Source: Bailinhaonella thermotolerans
GTDB taxonomy: Bacteria > Actinomycetota > Actinomycetes > Streptosporangiales > Streptosporangiaceae
Length of the DNA: 64,000 bases
NCBI RefSeq assembly: GCF_003594875.1
Contig: NZ_QZEY01000014.1
Location: 164,300-228,299, forward strand
Reading direction: 5' to 3'
Positions 53,299-61,294 of the stretch are shown here, one piece after another (positions within the stretch are counted from its first letter, which is position 1; each line of letters begins with the position of its first letter). A program made the position numbers and the translations under genes. The notes under the pieces were generated by a model that saw nothing but the letters and a program-made list of their open reading frames with translations, searched no databases and was not told the origin of the DNA.

Positions 53299-54205
53299 CG
53301 TGCTCGCGTTCGCGGCCGTCCTGCTCGCCCTGGCGTACGGCGCGGCGGCGTTGCGGGCGGTGCTCTCGCCGGAGGGCGCGGGGGCGGCGCGGCCGTGGCG
53401 GGAGGCGGCCCGCCCGCTGCGCGAGGTGGCGCGGCTGCTCACCCAGCGGCGGCGGCGGACGCCGCTGCCGGACACGACGCTGATGCGCGCCGGGATCGTC
53501 ACGCTGCCGGTGGTCGCGGCGCTGGCGGGCGTGGTCGTGCCCCTCGGCGGGGAGCCGGTCGCGGACCTCGGCGTGGGGGTGGTGTGGTTCAACGCGATGG
53601 AGGTGTGCGGCTGGGCCGCGCTGTGGCTGACCGGCTGGGGCGCGAACTCGGTGTATCCGCTGGTCGGCGGGTACCGGTTCCTGGCGCAGGGGATCGCCTA
53701 CGAGCTCCCGCACATGTTCGCGCTGATGGCGCCCGCGCTGGGGGCGGGGTCGCTGCGCGTGGGGGAGATCGTCGCGGCGCAGGAGAGGGTGTGGTTCGCG
53801 GTGACGATGCCGGTGGCGTTCGCCGTCTACCTGGTGTCGGCGCTGGCCATGGCCTTCTGGGGGCCGCTGGGCCAGCCGCTCGGGGCGGACGTCGCGGGCG
53901 GGGTCCCGGCGGAGCTGTCGGGGCCGGACCGCCTGGTCTTCCTCGCCGGGCGGTACCTGCTGCTCACCGTCGCGGCGGCGATGGCCGTGCCGCTGTTCCT
54001 CGGCGGGGGAGCCGGGCCGCTGCTGCCCGCGTGGGCGTGGTCGCCGGTGAAGACGGCGGCAGTGCTGGCGCTGCTGGTGTGGGCGCGGGGGCGGCTGCCG
54101 GTGGTGCGGGTGGACCGGTTCCTGGCGTTCGGGTGGCTGGCGCTGATCCCGCTGGCGCTGCTGCAACTGCTGGGCGTGTCGGTCATGGTGGTGGCCGGTG
54201 GCTGA
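53291..54205 (+). CDS. nuoH: NADH-quinone oxidoreductase subunit H (NuoH)
   Basis: 304 aa, GTG start overlapping the previous stop by 8 bases. Complex I subunit 1 features: GWGANSVYPLVGGYRFLAQG, AYELPHMFALMAPAL, and RYLLLTVAAAMAVPLFLGGG with RVDRFLAFGWLALIPLALL at the end. About eight TM helices. It normally forms the quinone channel with NuoB/NuoD, which are not recognisable here. Confidence 0.9.
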   Translation: MSSVLAFAAVLLALAYGAAALRAVLSPEGAGAARPWREAARPLREVARLLTQRRRRTPLPDTTLMRAGIVTLPVVAALAGVVVPLGGEPVADLGVGVVWFNAMEVCGWAALWLTGWGANSVYPLVGGYRFLAQGIAYELPHMFALMAPALGAGSLRVGEIVAAQERVWFAVTMPVAFAVYLVSALAMAFWGPLGQPLGADVAGGVPAELSGPDRLVFLAGRYLLLTVAAAMAVPLFLGGGAGPLLPAWAWSPVKTAAVLALLVWARGRLPVVRVDRFLAFGWLALIPLALLQLLGVSVMVVAGG

Positions 54206-54725
54206 GGCGGTGGCCTTCTGGGCGCTGGCGGTCGCGGCGGTGGCGGGCGGCGTCGCGGTGTTCGTGGTGGACTCGATGGCGCGGGCGACGTTCGCGCTGC
54301 TGGCGTCGTTCCTCTGCGTCGGGCTCGCGCTGCTGCTGATCGACCTGGCCTACCTGGGCGTTCTGGTCGTGCTCATGATGGTCATGGAAATGATGATCAT
54401 GGCCGTCTTCATGATCATGTACATGATGAACCCCGCCGGGTTCATGCCGATGACCATGGTCCACAACCACCGGGGCGCGCTGGCGATCTCCGGCGCGGTG
54501 TTCGCGCTGCTCGTCGCGGGGATCTTCCTGACTCCGTGGCCGGCCCGGCGCGGGGTCCCGGCCGCCGACCCCACCCGCGACCTGGGCATGTCGATCATGG
54601 GACCGAAGATGCTGGTCATGATGGTCGTCGGCCTGGCGATCCTGGCCACGATCGTCTCCGCCGTCGTGCTCGCCGCCGACCGCGGCCGCTACGACCGGTA
54701 CGGCGACCGCCCCCGGGGCCGGTGA
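54198..54725 (+). CDS. nuoJ: NADH-quinone oxidoreductase subunit J (NuoJ)
   Basis: 175 aa, GTG start, 8-base overlap with nuoH. NuoJ pattern AVFVVDSMARATFALLASFL, then LAYLGVLVVLMMVMEMMIM, remarkably Met-rich through residue 90 (MIMYMMNPAGFMPMTMVHN). Five TM helices. Membrane-arm linker subunit. Confidence 0.87.
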   Translation: MAEAVAFWALAVAAVAGGVAVFVVDSMARATFALLASFLCVGLALLLIDLAYLGVLVVLMMVMEMMIMAVFMIMYMMNPAGFMPMTMVHNHRGALAISGAVFALLVAGIFLTPWPARRGVPAADPTRDLGMSIMGPKMLVMMVVGLAILATIVSAVVLAADRGRYDRYGDRPRGR

Positions 54726-54729
54726 GCGC

Positions 54730-55035
54730 ATGGGCCTTGAGGCGTACCTGCTGCTCGCCGCCGCGCTCTTCGCCGTCGGGCTGTACGGCGCGCTGTCCCA
54801 GCAGTCCGTCGTCATGCTGATGATGGGGCTGGAACTGATGATCAACGGCCTGCTCGCCGCCGGGGCCGCCTTCTGGTACTTCCTCGCCCCCGGGACCGCC
54901 GACGGCCAGGTGCTGCTGCTCGTCGTGATCACCGTCATGGCGCTGGAGATGGCGATGGGCTTCGCCGTCGTCACCGCGATCTTCCGGGCGCGCGACGTGG
55001 ACACCACCGACGACGCGGGGGACCTCAAAGGATGA
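54730..55035 (+). CDS. nuoK: NADH-quinone oxidoreductase subunit K (NuoK)
   Basis: 101 aa, three TM helices. NuoK motif LMMGLELMINGLLAAGAAFW with the conserved TM2 Glu, then DGQVLLLVVITVMALEMAMG with the second Glu. Both proton-path glutamates are present. The last bases overlap the nuoL ATG (ATGA). Confidence 0.92.
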   Translation: MGLEAYLLLAAALFAVGLYGALSQQSVVMLMMGLELMINGLLAAGAAFWYFLAPGTADGQVLLLVVITVMALEMAMGFAVVTAIFRARDVDTTDDAGDLKG

Positions 55036-57116
55036 ACGCGTGGCTGCTGCCCGGCGTCCCGGCGGTGGCCGGGGCGGCGCTCGCCGTCGCGGGCCGCCGC
55101 GCCGACCGGGCCGCGCCCGCCCTCGGGGCGCTGGCCGCCGCCGTGACCGTCGCGCTCGCGGTCGCCGCCGCCGTGACCCGGCCCGCCGGAACCGTGCGCC
55201 TCGTCGGCGGGTTCGCGTCCGGCCTGGCCGTGGACGGGCTGTCGGCGGCGCTGGCGGTGACGGTCGCGGTGGCCGCGTTCGCCGTGCTCCTGTTCGCCAC
55301 CGGGGACCGCCCGGGCGCCGAGGCCCGCTTCACCGGCCTCATGCTGATCTTCACGGCGGCCATGCTGCTCACGGTCACCGCCACCGACCTCCTGCTGCTG
55401 CTCATGGGCTGGGAGGTCATGGGCGCCATGTCGTACGCCCTGATCGGCTTCTGGTGGCGCGACCCCGGGCGCGTCCGGGCGGGCGGCCTGGCCTTCGTCA
55501 CCACCCGGGCCGGGGACCTGGGGTTGTACGCCGCCGCCGGGTTCGCCGTCGCCGGGGCCGGGGGGCTGGAGCTCGCCGGGCTCGCCGGGGCCGCGCGCCC
55601 GTGGCGGGACCTGGCCGCGGCGGGGATCGTGCTGGCCGCGCTGGGCAAGTCCGCCCAGCTCCCGTTCTCCTTCTGGCTCTCGCGCGCGATGGCCGGCCCC
55701 AGCCCGGTGTCCGCGCTGCTGCACTCGGCCACGATGGTCGCCGCCGGGGCGTACCTCCTGCTCCGCGTCCAGCCCCTCCTCGCCGCCACCGGCTGGGCCG
55801 CCACCCTGGTCGCGTGGGCGGGCGCGCTCACCGCCCTCGCCCTGGGGCTGGTCGCCCTGGCCCAGCGCGACCTGAAGCAACTGCTCGCCGCCTCGACCTG
55901 CGCCCAGATCGGCTTCCTGGTGCTCGCCGCCGGGGCCGCCGCGATCTCGGCCGGAGCCGCCCACCTGGCCGCCCACGCCGCCGTCAAGAGCCTCCTCTTC
56001 CTCTGCGCCGGCGCCTGGCTCGCCACGCTCGGCACCGAGTCCCTGGCCGCCCTGCGCGGCGCCGCCCGCCGCGACCGCCTCGCCGGCCTCGCCTTCGCGG
56101 CCGGCGCCCTGTCCCTCGCCGGGATCCCGCCCCTGGCCCTGTGGGTCACCAAGGGCGCCGTCCTCACCGCCGTCACCCCCCTCTCCCTCCCGCTGTACGG
56201 CGTCGCGCTCGCCGCGTCCCTGACGGCCGCCGCCTACTCCGCCAGGGCCCTCCTCATCCTCTGGGCGCGGCCCGCCCCGGGCGCGCCGGCGGGCCCGCCC
56301 CGCGACCGGCGGGCCGGGGCGGCACCGCTCCCCGGGTCTCCGCCTCGCCTCAGAGCGCGCGGGATCTCCCCGGCGGGGCGCGTCTCCCTGGCGGGGCTGG
56401 CGCTGGGGGCGCTCGGGTTCGGGGCGGTCGCGCTGCCGCCGGTGGCGGACGCCTGGTCCCGGCTGACCGGCTCCCCGCCGCGCGGCGAGTTCGTCTCGCC
56501 CGCCGAGCTCGCCGTCTCCGCCGTCCTCGCCCTGGCCGTCCTCGCCGCCGTCGCCGTACGGCGTCATGCCCGCCCGGCGCCCGCCGCCCCGCCCGCCGTA
56601 CGGCACGGCGACGCGCGGCCGGACGCCGTACGGCACGGCGACGCGCGGAGGGCCGGGCGGCATCGCGGGGACCGGGCGGGAGCCGTACGGCGCGGGCGGA
56701 CCGGCGGCGGGACGGCGGGCGGCGGGTGGCAGGCCGGGCGGTATGGGCGGTATGGGCGGTATGGGCGGCGGGCGCTGGGGGAGTGGTTGTGGCTGGAGCG
56801 GGCGGCGGTCGCGGTGGCGTGGCGCCCGCTGCCGGCGGTGGCGCGGGCGCTGGCCTGGGTGGACGACCGGGTGATCGACGGGGCCGTGCGGGGCGTGGCC
56901 CGCGCGGCGGTCGCGGTGGCCCGGGTGTCCGGGCGGGAGGGGGAAGGGGTGCTCGACGGGGTGGTGCGGGGCGTCGCGGGGGGCGTGGCCTGGCTGGGCG
57001 GGGTGGCGCGGCGGCCGCAGACCGGGCAGGCGCACACCTACTTCGCGCAGGCGGCGGTGGCGCTGGTCGTGCTGGCCGTGGTCATCGGGGCGGTGGGCGC
57101 GGCGTGCTCTCCGTAG
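55032..57116 (+). CDS. nuoL: NADH-quinone oxidoreductase subunit L (NuoL)
   Basis: 694 aa. Antiporter-like subunit with the TM5 glutamate in LLMGWEVMGAMSY (Glu128), TM7 lysine in ALGKSAQLPFSFWLSRAM (Lys206), HSATMVAAGAYLL, and AQRDLKQLLAASTCAQIGFL. A long Arg/Gly-rich loop near 510-585 contains a duplicated 20-odd-base segment and RYGRYGRYG, unusual for NuoL. The C-terminal amphipathic region and last TM helix are present. Overlaps nuoM by 13 bases. Confidence 0.92.
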   Translation: MNAWLLPGVPAVAGAALAVAGRRADRAAPALGALAAAVTVALAVAAAVTRPAGTVRLVGGFASGLAVDGLSAALAVTVAVAAFAVLLFATGDRPGAEARFTGLMLIFTAAMLLTVTATDLLLLLMGWEVMGAMSYALIGFWWRDPGRVRAGGLAFVTTRAGDLGLYAAAGFAVAGAGGLELAGLAGAARPWRDLAAAGIVLAALGKSAQLPFSFWLSRAMAGPSPVSALLHSATMVAAGAYLLLRVQPLLAATGWAATLVAWAGALTALALGLVALAQRDLKQLLAASTCAQIGFLVLAAGAAAISAGAAHLAAHAAVKSLLFLCAGAWLATLGTESLAALRGAARRDRLAGLAFAAGALSLAGIPPLALWVTKGAVLTAVTPLSLPLYGVALAASLTAAAYSARALLILWARPAPGAPAGPPRDRRAGAAPLPGSPPRLRARGISPAGRVSLAGLALGALGFGAVALPPVADAWSRLTGSPPRGEFVSPAELAVSAVLALAVLAAVAVRRHARPAPAAPPAVRHGDARPDAVRHGDARRAGRHRGDRAGAVRRGRTGGGTAGGGWQAGRYGRYGRYGRRALGEWLWLERAAVAVAWRPLPAVARALAWVDDRVIDGAVRGVARAAVAVARVSGREGEGVLDGVVRGVAGGVAWLGGVARRPQTGQAHTYFAQAAVALVVLAVVIGAVGAACSP

Positions 57117-58588
57117 CGATCTTCCTGCCGCTGGCGGCGGCGTGCGTGCTGGCTGCGCTGCCCCGGCTGGGGGCCTCCGCCGCGCGCGCCGTCTGGATCC
57201 TGGTCTCGGCTGCCGTCCTCGGGCTGGCGGCGGCGATGTGGGCGGGGTATCCCGGCGGCGTCGCCTACGAGCAGCGGCTGCGATGGATCCCGTCGCTGGG
57301 GGCGGGCTACCACGTGGGCGTGGACGGGATGTCCCTGCCGCTGGTCGCGCTGACCGCGCTGCTGTTCCTGGTCTGCGCCGTCTACACCGGCCGCGACACG
57401 CCCCGGATGCCGGCCTACGCGGCGTTCTTCCTGTTCCTTGAGGCCGTGTCGCTGGGGCTGTTCGCGGCGCTGGACCTGCTGCTGTTCTTCGTGTTCTTCG
57501 ACCTGTCGATCGTCGGGATGTACTTCGTGATCGTCGGCTGGGGGCACGGCGACCGGGCGAGGTCGGCCCTCCGGTTCTTCCTCTACACGTTCCTCGGCTC
57601 GCTCGCGCTGCTGCTCGGGTTCATCGGGCTGTTCCTCGGCGGCGGCACGTTCGACCTGGTGGAGCTGGCCGCGCGCCCGCCGTTCCGGGCCGAGCCGGGG
57701 ATCGCGGGGCTGGTGCTGCTCGCGGTCGGGATCGGGTTCGCCGTGAAGACGCCGGTCGTGCCCGTGCACACGTGGCTGCCCCCGGCGCACACCGACGCGC
57801 CCGCCGCCGGGTCCGCGATCCTGGCCGGGATCCTGCTCAAGATGGGCGCGTACGGCCTGGCGCGCGTGGCCCTGCCGGTGCTCCCCGGCGCCTGGCAGCG
57901 GCACGCCTGGGTGGTGATCGCGATCGGCGTGGTGAGCGTGGTCTACGGCGCGTTCGTGGCGCTGGCGCAGCGGGACCTGAAGCGGCTGATCGCCTACACC
58001 TCCGTGAACCACATGGGGTACATCGTGCTCGCCCTCGGCGCGGCCGGGCTCGCCGCCGGGGACGAACGGGCGCGGGACCTGGCGGTGACCGGCGCGGTGA
58101 CGCAGATGGTCAGCCACGGGCTGGTCACCGGGGCGCTGTTCCTGCTCGCGGGCGTGGTGTGGGACCGGGCGCACGACTACGACCTGACCCGGCTGGGCGG
58201 GCTGGCCGGGCCCGCGCCGGTCCTCACCGCGCTCACGGCGGTGGCGGCGTTCGCCTCGCTCGGGCTGCCGGGACTGTCGGGGTTCATCGCCGAGTTCCAG
58301 ATCTTCGCCGGGGTGATCGGCACCGGGATCCCCGGCGCGGCGGTGGCGGGCGCGATCGCGGTGGCCGGCGTGCTGGTGACGGCCGCGCTGTTCCTGCGGG
58401 TGCTCCAGCGGGCCTTCCTGGGCGGCCCCGGCGAGCTGACCGCGCGCTTCACCGACGTGCGGCCGCGCGAGCTGCTGGCCGTCGCGCCGCTGCTCGCGCT
58501 GTCCCTGGCGGTGGGCATCGCCCCGCGCCCCCTGCTCGACCTGGTGGAGCCGGCCGCCGCCGCCGTCGTCACCCTCGTGAGCCGCTGA
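57104..58588 (+). CDS. nuoM: NADH-quinone oxidoreductase subunit M (NuoM)
   Basis: 494 aa from GTG 57104. Antiporter-like: HVGVDGMSLPLVALTALLF, AVKTPVVPVHTWLPPAHTDA (TM7 Lys, His), LLKMGAYGLARV, ALAQRDLKRLIAYTSVNHMG, GLPGLSGFIAEFQIF. The TM5 glutamate of NuoM is Asp here (FFDLSIVGMYF, Asp133). Overlaps nuoL, and its stop overlaps a small ORF by one base. Confidence 0.93.
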   Translation: MLSVAIFLPLAAACVLAALPRLGASAARAVWILVSAAVLGLAAAMWAGYPGGVAYEQRLRWIPSLGAGYHVGVDGMSLPLVALTALLFLVCAVYTGRDTPRMPAYAAFFLFLEAVSLGLFAALDLLLFFVFFDLSIVGMYFVIVGWGHGDRARSALRFFLYTFLGSLALLLGFIGLFLGGGTFDLVELAARPPFRAEPGIAGLVLLAVGIGFAVKTPVVPVHTWLPPAHTDAPAAGSAILAGILLKMGAYGLARVALPVLPGAWQRHAWVVIAIGVVSVVYGAFVALAQRDLKRLIAYTSVNHMGYIVLALGAAGLAAGDERARDLAVTGAVTQMVSHGLVTGALFLLAGVVWDRAHDYDLTRLGGLAGPAPVLTALTAVAAFASLGLPGLSGFIAEFQIFAGVIGTGIPGAAVAGAIAVAGVLVTAALFLRVLQRAFLGGPGELTARFTDVRPRELLAVAPLLALSLAVGIAPRPLLDLVEPAAAAVVTLVSR

Positions 58589-58683
58589 TGGCCGCCACCG
58601 AGACCGCGCGGCGGCCCGGCGCGGCGCCCGCGCGCCCCGGCCGCCGCACCCCGCCCGCCGTACGGCCCGGGGGCGGGGCGTGA
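58588..58683 (+). CDS. 31-aa basic ORF between nuoM and nuoN
   Basis: 31 aa, Pro/Ala/Arg-rich (starting MAATETARRPGAAPARPG). It starts at TGATG with the nuoM stop and ends at GTGA over the nuoN start, so ribosomes could pass straight through. It may only couple translation; no evidence for a functional peptide beyond this arrangement. Confidence 0.35.
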   Translation: MAATETARRPGAAPARPGRRTPPAVRPGGGA

Positions 58684-60086
58684 CCGAGAACCCGCTCGAT
58701 CTGCTGCCCGAGCTGCTCGTGCTCGCGGGGGCGGTCGCCGGGCTGCTCACCGGGTCCTTCCTGGCCCGCGAGCGGCAGCGGGCCGTCGCCTGGATCTGCG
58801 GGCTCGCCCTGGCCGCCGCGCTCGCCGCGACCGGGCTCGCCGCCGGGCGTCCCGACGGCATGGCGTTCGGCGCGTACGCGCTGGACCCGATCACCCACAC
58901 CGCCCGCGCCGTCGTGGCCGGGTCCACCCTGCTCGTGCTCGTCCTCGCCGCCCCGTGGGCACGGGGGAACCGCCGCGAGAGCGAGCTGTACGCGCTGTGC
59001 CTGCTCGCCGCGCTGGGCTCGATCGCGCTGGCCGGGGCGGACGACCTGCTCGTGCTCGTCGCGGCGTACCTGCTGGCCGGCGTCCCCGGCTACGCCCTCG
59101 CCGGGTTCGCGAGGGACGCGCGGGGCACCGAGGCCGCGCTGAAGTACTACCTGATGGGCGCCTTCCTCGGCGTCCTCATGCTCGCCGGCGTCACCCTCCT
59201 GTACGGCCTGAGCGGCGTCACCGCCTACCGCGACCTGGCCGGACGCCTCGGGCAGGCCCCGGCGGCGGCGGTCGGCTGCGGCCTGGTGCTCCTGCTCGCG
59301 GGGCCGCTCACGAAGGCCGGGGCCGTGCCCGCGCAGTTCTGGGTGCCCGACGCGGCGCAGGGCGCGTCCCGGCCGGTCGCCGCGTTCCTCACCACCGTCC
59401 CCAAGATCGGCGCGTTCGCCGCGCTGTACCGGCTGGCCGCCGAGCCGTTCGCGGGGATCGAGGGCTGGCGGGTCGCGCTGGCGCTGGTCGCCGCCGCGAC
59501 GATGACGCTGGGCAACCTGGCGGCGTTCCGCCAGGACGACGCGCGCCGCCTGCTGGCGTACTCCACGATCGGCCAGGCCGGGTACATCCTCGTCCCGGTC
59601 GCGGCCGGAGGTCCCCTGTCGGCCCCCGCCCTGCTCTTCTACCTGGCGGCCTACGCCGTCACGAACGTGGGCGCGTTCGCGGTCGTGGTCGCCGTGGGCC
59701 GCGACCGCCTGGCGGACCACGCCGGCCTGGCCCGCCGCGCCCCCGCCCTCGCGCTCGCCCTGGCCGTCTGCCTCCTCGGCCTGGTCGGCACCCCGCCCAC
59801 CGCCGTCTTCGCCGCCAAGGTCCTGGTCATCGCCTCCGCCTGGGAGTCCGGCCTGGCCTGGCTGGCCGTCCTCCTCGTCCTGAACACCGTCGCCAGCCTC
59901 TTCTACTACCTCCGCTGGCTCACCCCCGCCTTCCGCGCGGCCCCCGCCGCGCCGCCGGGGCCCGCCCGGTCCTTGGAGGATCCCGGGCGCTCACCGCGCC
60001 CCGCCGCCGGGCCGTACGGCGTGGCCGTCCTCGCCGCCGCGGCCTCCGTGCTCCTGGGCGTCGGGGCCGGGCTCTTCCTCGCCTAG
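58680..60086 (+). CDS. nuoN: NADH-quinone oxidoreductase subunit N (NuoN)
   Basis: 468 aa from GTG 58680. NuoN motifs: GTEAALKYYLMGAFLGVLML, LTKAGAVPAQFWVPDAAQGA, AFLTTVPKIGAFAALYRL, RRLLAYSTIGQAGYIL, LVGTPPTAVFAAKVLV. The TM5 segment VLVAAYLLAGVPGYALAG lacks any acidic residue where NuoN has Glu (Tyr130 near that place), and PFH-x-W is PAQFW. Last gene of the operon. Confidence 0.92.
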   Translation: MTENPLDLLPELLVLAGAVAGLLTGSFLARERQRAVAWICGLALAAALAATGLAAGRPDGMAFGAYALDPITHTARAVVAGSTLLVLVLAAPWARGNRRESELYALCLLAALGSIALAGADDLLVLVAAYLLAGVPGYALAGFARDARGTEAALKYYLMGAFLGVLMLAGVTLLYGLSGVTAYRDLAGRLGQAPAAAVGCGLVLLLAGPLTKAGAVPAQFWVPDAAQGASRPVAAFLTTVPKIGAFAALYRLAAEPFAGIEGWRVALALVAAATMTLGNLAAFRQDDARRLLAYSTIGQAGYILVPVAAGGPLSAPALLFYLAAYAVTNVGAFAVVVAVGRDRLADHAGLARRAPALALALAVCLLGLVGTPPTAVFAAKVLVIASAWESGLAWLAVLLVLNTVASLFYYLRWLTPAFRAAPAAPPGPARSLEDPGRSPRPAAGPYGVAVLAAAASVLLGVGAGLFLA

Positions 60087-60192
60087 CCGGGCCGGGGAAG
60101 GCCGGCCGGTACGCGGACGCGGGCCCGGCGATCCGCCAGGGTTCGCGTGACCATGCCGGGCGGGCGATCTCGGACGCGCCGGGTTTTCCGGC

Positions 60193-60825
60193 ATGCTGCT
60201 GGACATGCGGGACTTCTACGACGTGGTGTTCGGGCGGCGGGACGTGCGGGGGCAGTTCACGGGGGAGGAGGTGCCGGAGGACGCGCTGCGGCGGGTGCTC
60301 GCCGCCGCGCACGCCGCGCCCAGCGTGGGGCTGTCGCAGCCGTGGGACTTCATCCTGGTGCGGGATCCGGGCACCCGGAAGGCGTTCGCCGAGCACGTCG
60401 AGGGGGAGCGGCGGGTGTTCGCGGCGTCGCTGGAGGGGGAGCGGGCCGCGCTGTTCGAGCGCATCAAGATCGAGGGCGTCCGGGAGTCCACGTTGTCCGT
60501 CGTCGTGACGTACGACGCGGGCCGGGGCGCGCCCGCCGTCCTCGGGCGGCACGCCATCGACGACGCCGGCCTGTACTCGGTCTGCCTCGCGGTGCAGAAC
60601 CTGTGGCTGGCGGCGACCGCCGAGGGCCTGGGCGTGGGCTGGGTGTCGTTCTACCGCGAGGAGTTCGTGCGCGACCTCCTCGGCATCCCCGCGGACGTGC
60701 GGCCCGTGGCCTGGCTCTGCCTGGGGCCCGTGACGCACGTGGAGCGGACGCCGGACCTGGAACGGCACGGCTGGCGGCGGCGGTCCGCCGTCGAGGACCA
60801 CATCCGGCTCGAACGGTGGTCCTGA
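60193..60825 (+). CDS. bluB: 5,6-dimethylbenzimidazole synthase BluB
   Basis: 210 aa from ATG 60193 (ATG 60205 is an alternative). Nitroreductase-fold flavoenzyme that cannibalises FMN to make the lower ligand of B12. Seen: FYDVVFGRRDVRGQFTGEEV, AAPSVGLSQPWDFILVRD, AFAEHVEGERRVFA, RIKIEGVRESTLSVVVTYD, and GVGWVSFYREEFVRDLLGIP. Length and motifs are typical of BluB. No cob genes or cobalamin riboswitch adjacent. Confidence 0.9.
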   Translation: MLLDMRDFYDVVFGRRDVRGQFTGEEVPEDALRRVLAAAHAAPSVGLSQPWDFILVRDPGTRKAFAEHVEGERRVFAASLEGERAALFERIKIEGVRESTLSVVVTYDAGRGAPAVLGRHAIDDAGLYSVCLAVQNLWLAATAEGLGVGWVSFYREEFVRDLLGIPADVRPVAWLCLGPVTHVERTPDLERHGWRRRSAVEDHIRLERWS

Positions 60826-60915
60826 CGGCCGCCCGCCGCGCCGGACGTGACCGGCGGGGCCTCCGGCCGCGCCGGACGGGATCGGCGGGCTCGCCGCCTC
60901 ACGGCCGCGGGCCCG

Positions 60916-60993
60916 CCGCCCGCCAGACGCGGAAAGGGGCCCACCGCCCGCCGGACGCGGAAAGGGGCCCGCCGCCCGCCGGACGCGGAAAGG
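60916..60993 (+). repeat. 28-bp tandem repeat, 3 copies
   Basis: Units starting at 60916, 60944 and 60972 (CCGCCCGCCGGACGCGGAAA followed by GGGGCCCG; the last copy is shortened) in the gap between bluB and the terminator at 60990. Non-coding. Confidence 0.85.
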
Positions 60994-61036
60994 CGGCCCC
61001 GCCGAGGCTCCAGGAACGCCTCGGCGGGGCCGCCTT
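60990..61036 (-). terminator. 19-bp perfect-stem hairpin
   Basis: AAGGCGGCCCCGCCGAGGC (60990-61008) pairs perfectly with 61018-61036 around a 9-base loop. It lies just beyond the stop of the small secreted peptide gene, and convergent bluB also reads into it. No U-tract, as is usual in high-GC actinomycetes. Confidence 0.8.
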
Positions 61037-61057
61037 CCGGGATCCGCCGGGTGTGGG

Positions 61058-61174
61058 TCAGCAGCAGTCGGAGTTGTCGGCGGCGGCGGGACCGGCCGTG
61101 GTGACGGTGACGGCGGCGGCGACACCGGCGGACATCAGGACGGCGAGGATGGCGGCGGCGAAGCGACGGCGCAT
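61058..61174 (-). CDS. 38-aa secreted peptide ending in DCC
   Basis: 38 aa from ATG 61174, with AAGGAG 6 bases upstream, a near-ideal RBS. Sec signal: RRR, a hydrophobic core (FAAAILAVLMSAGVAAAV), then GPAAADNSDCC. Cleavage after AAA or near it would release a mature peptide of only about six to ten residues with a vicinal Cys pair at the C-terminus. TTGACA (61267-61262 on the minus strand) may be its -35. Function unknown; possible signal or metal/redox peptide. Confidence 0.6.
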   Translation of the reverse strand: MRRRFAAAILAVLMSAGVAAAVTVTTAGPAAADNSDCC

Positions 61175-61294
61175 GATCTTCTCCTTGGGCGGGGCGGGAC
61201 CGACACCCCGAATGCTGCCGGGCGGCGCCGCGGCCGGATTGGCGATGCGCGCGCGAACACGTGTCAATCCGCGCATGAAGACGGCCGGAGCCGG

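Noticed and set aside
54183..57035. Large minus-strand frame opposite nuoJ-nuoL
   Set aside because: Antisense shadow of well-conserved membrane subunits.
58588..58683. The bridging ORF as a true N-terminus of NuoN
   Set aside because: It is in a different frame from NuoN; no single-base slip would give a NuoN-like start.
60087..60192. Cobalamin riboswitch before bluB
   Set aside because: Only about 105 bases are available and no B12-box-like motif is visible.
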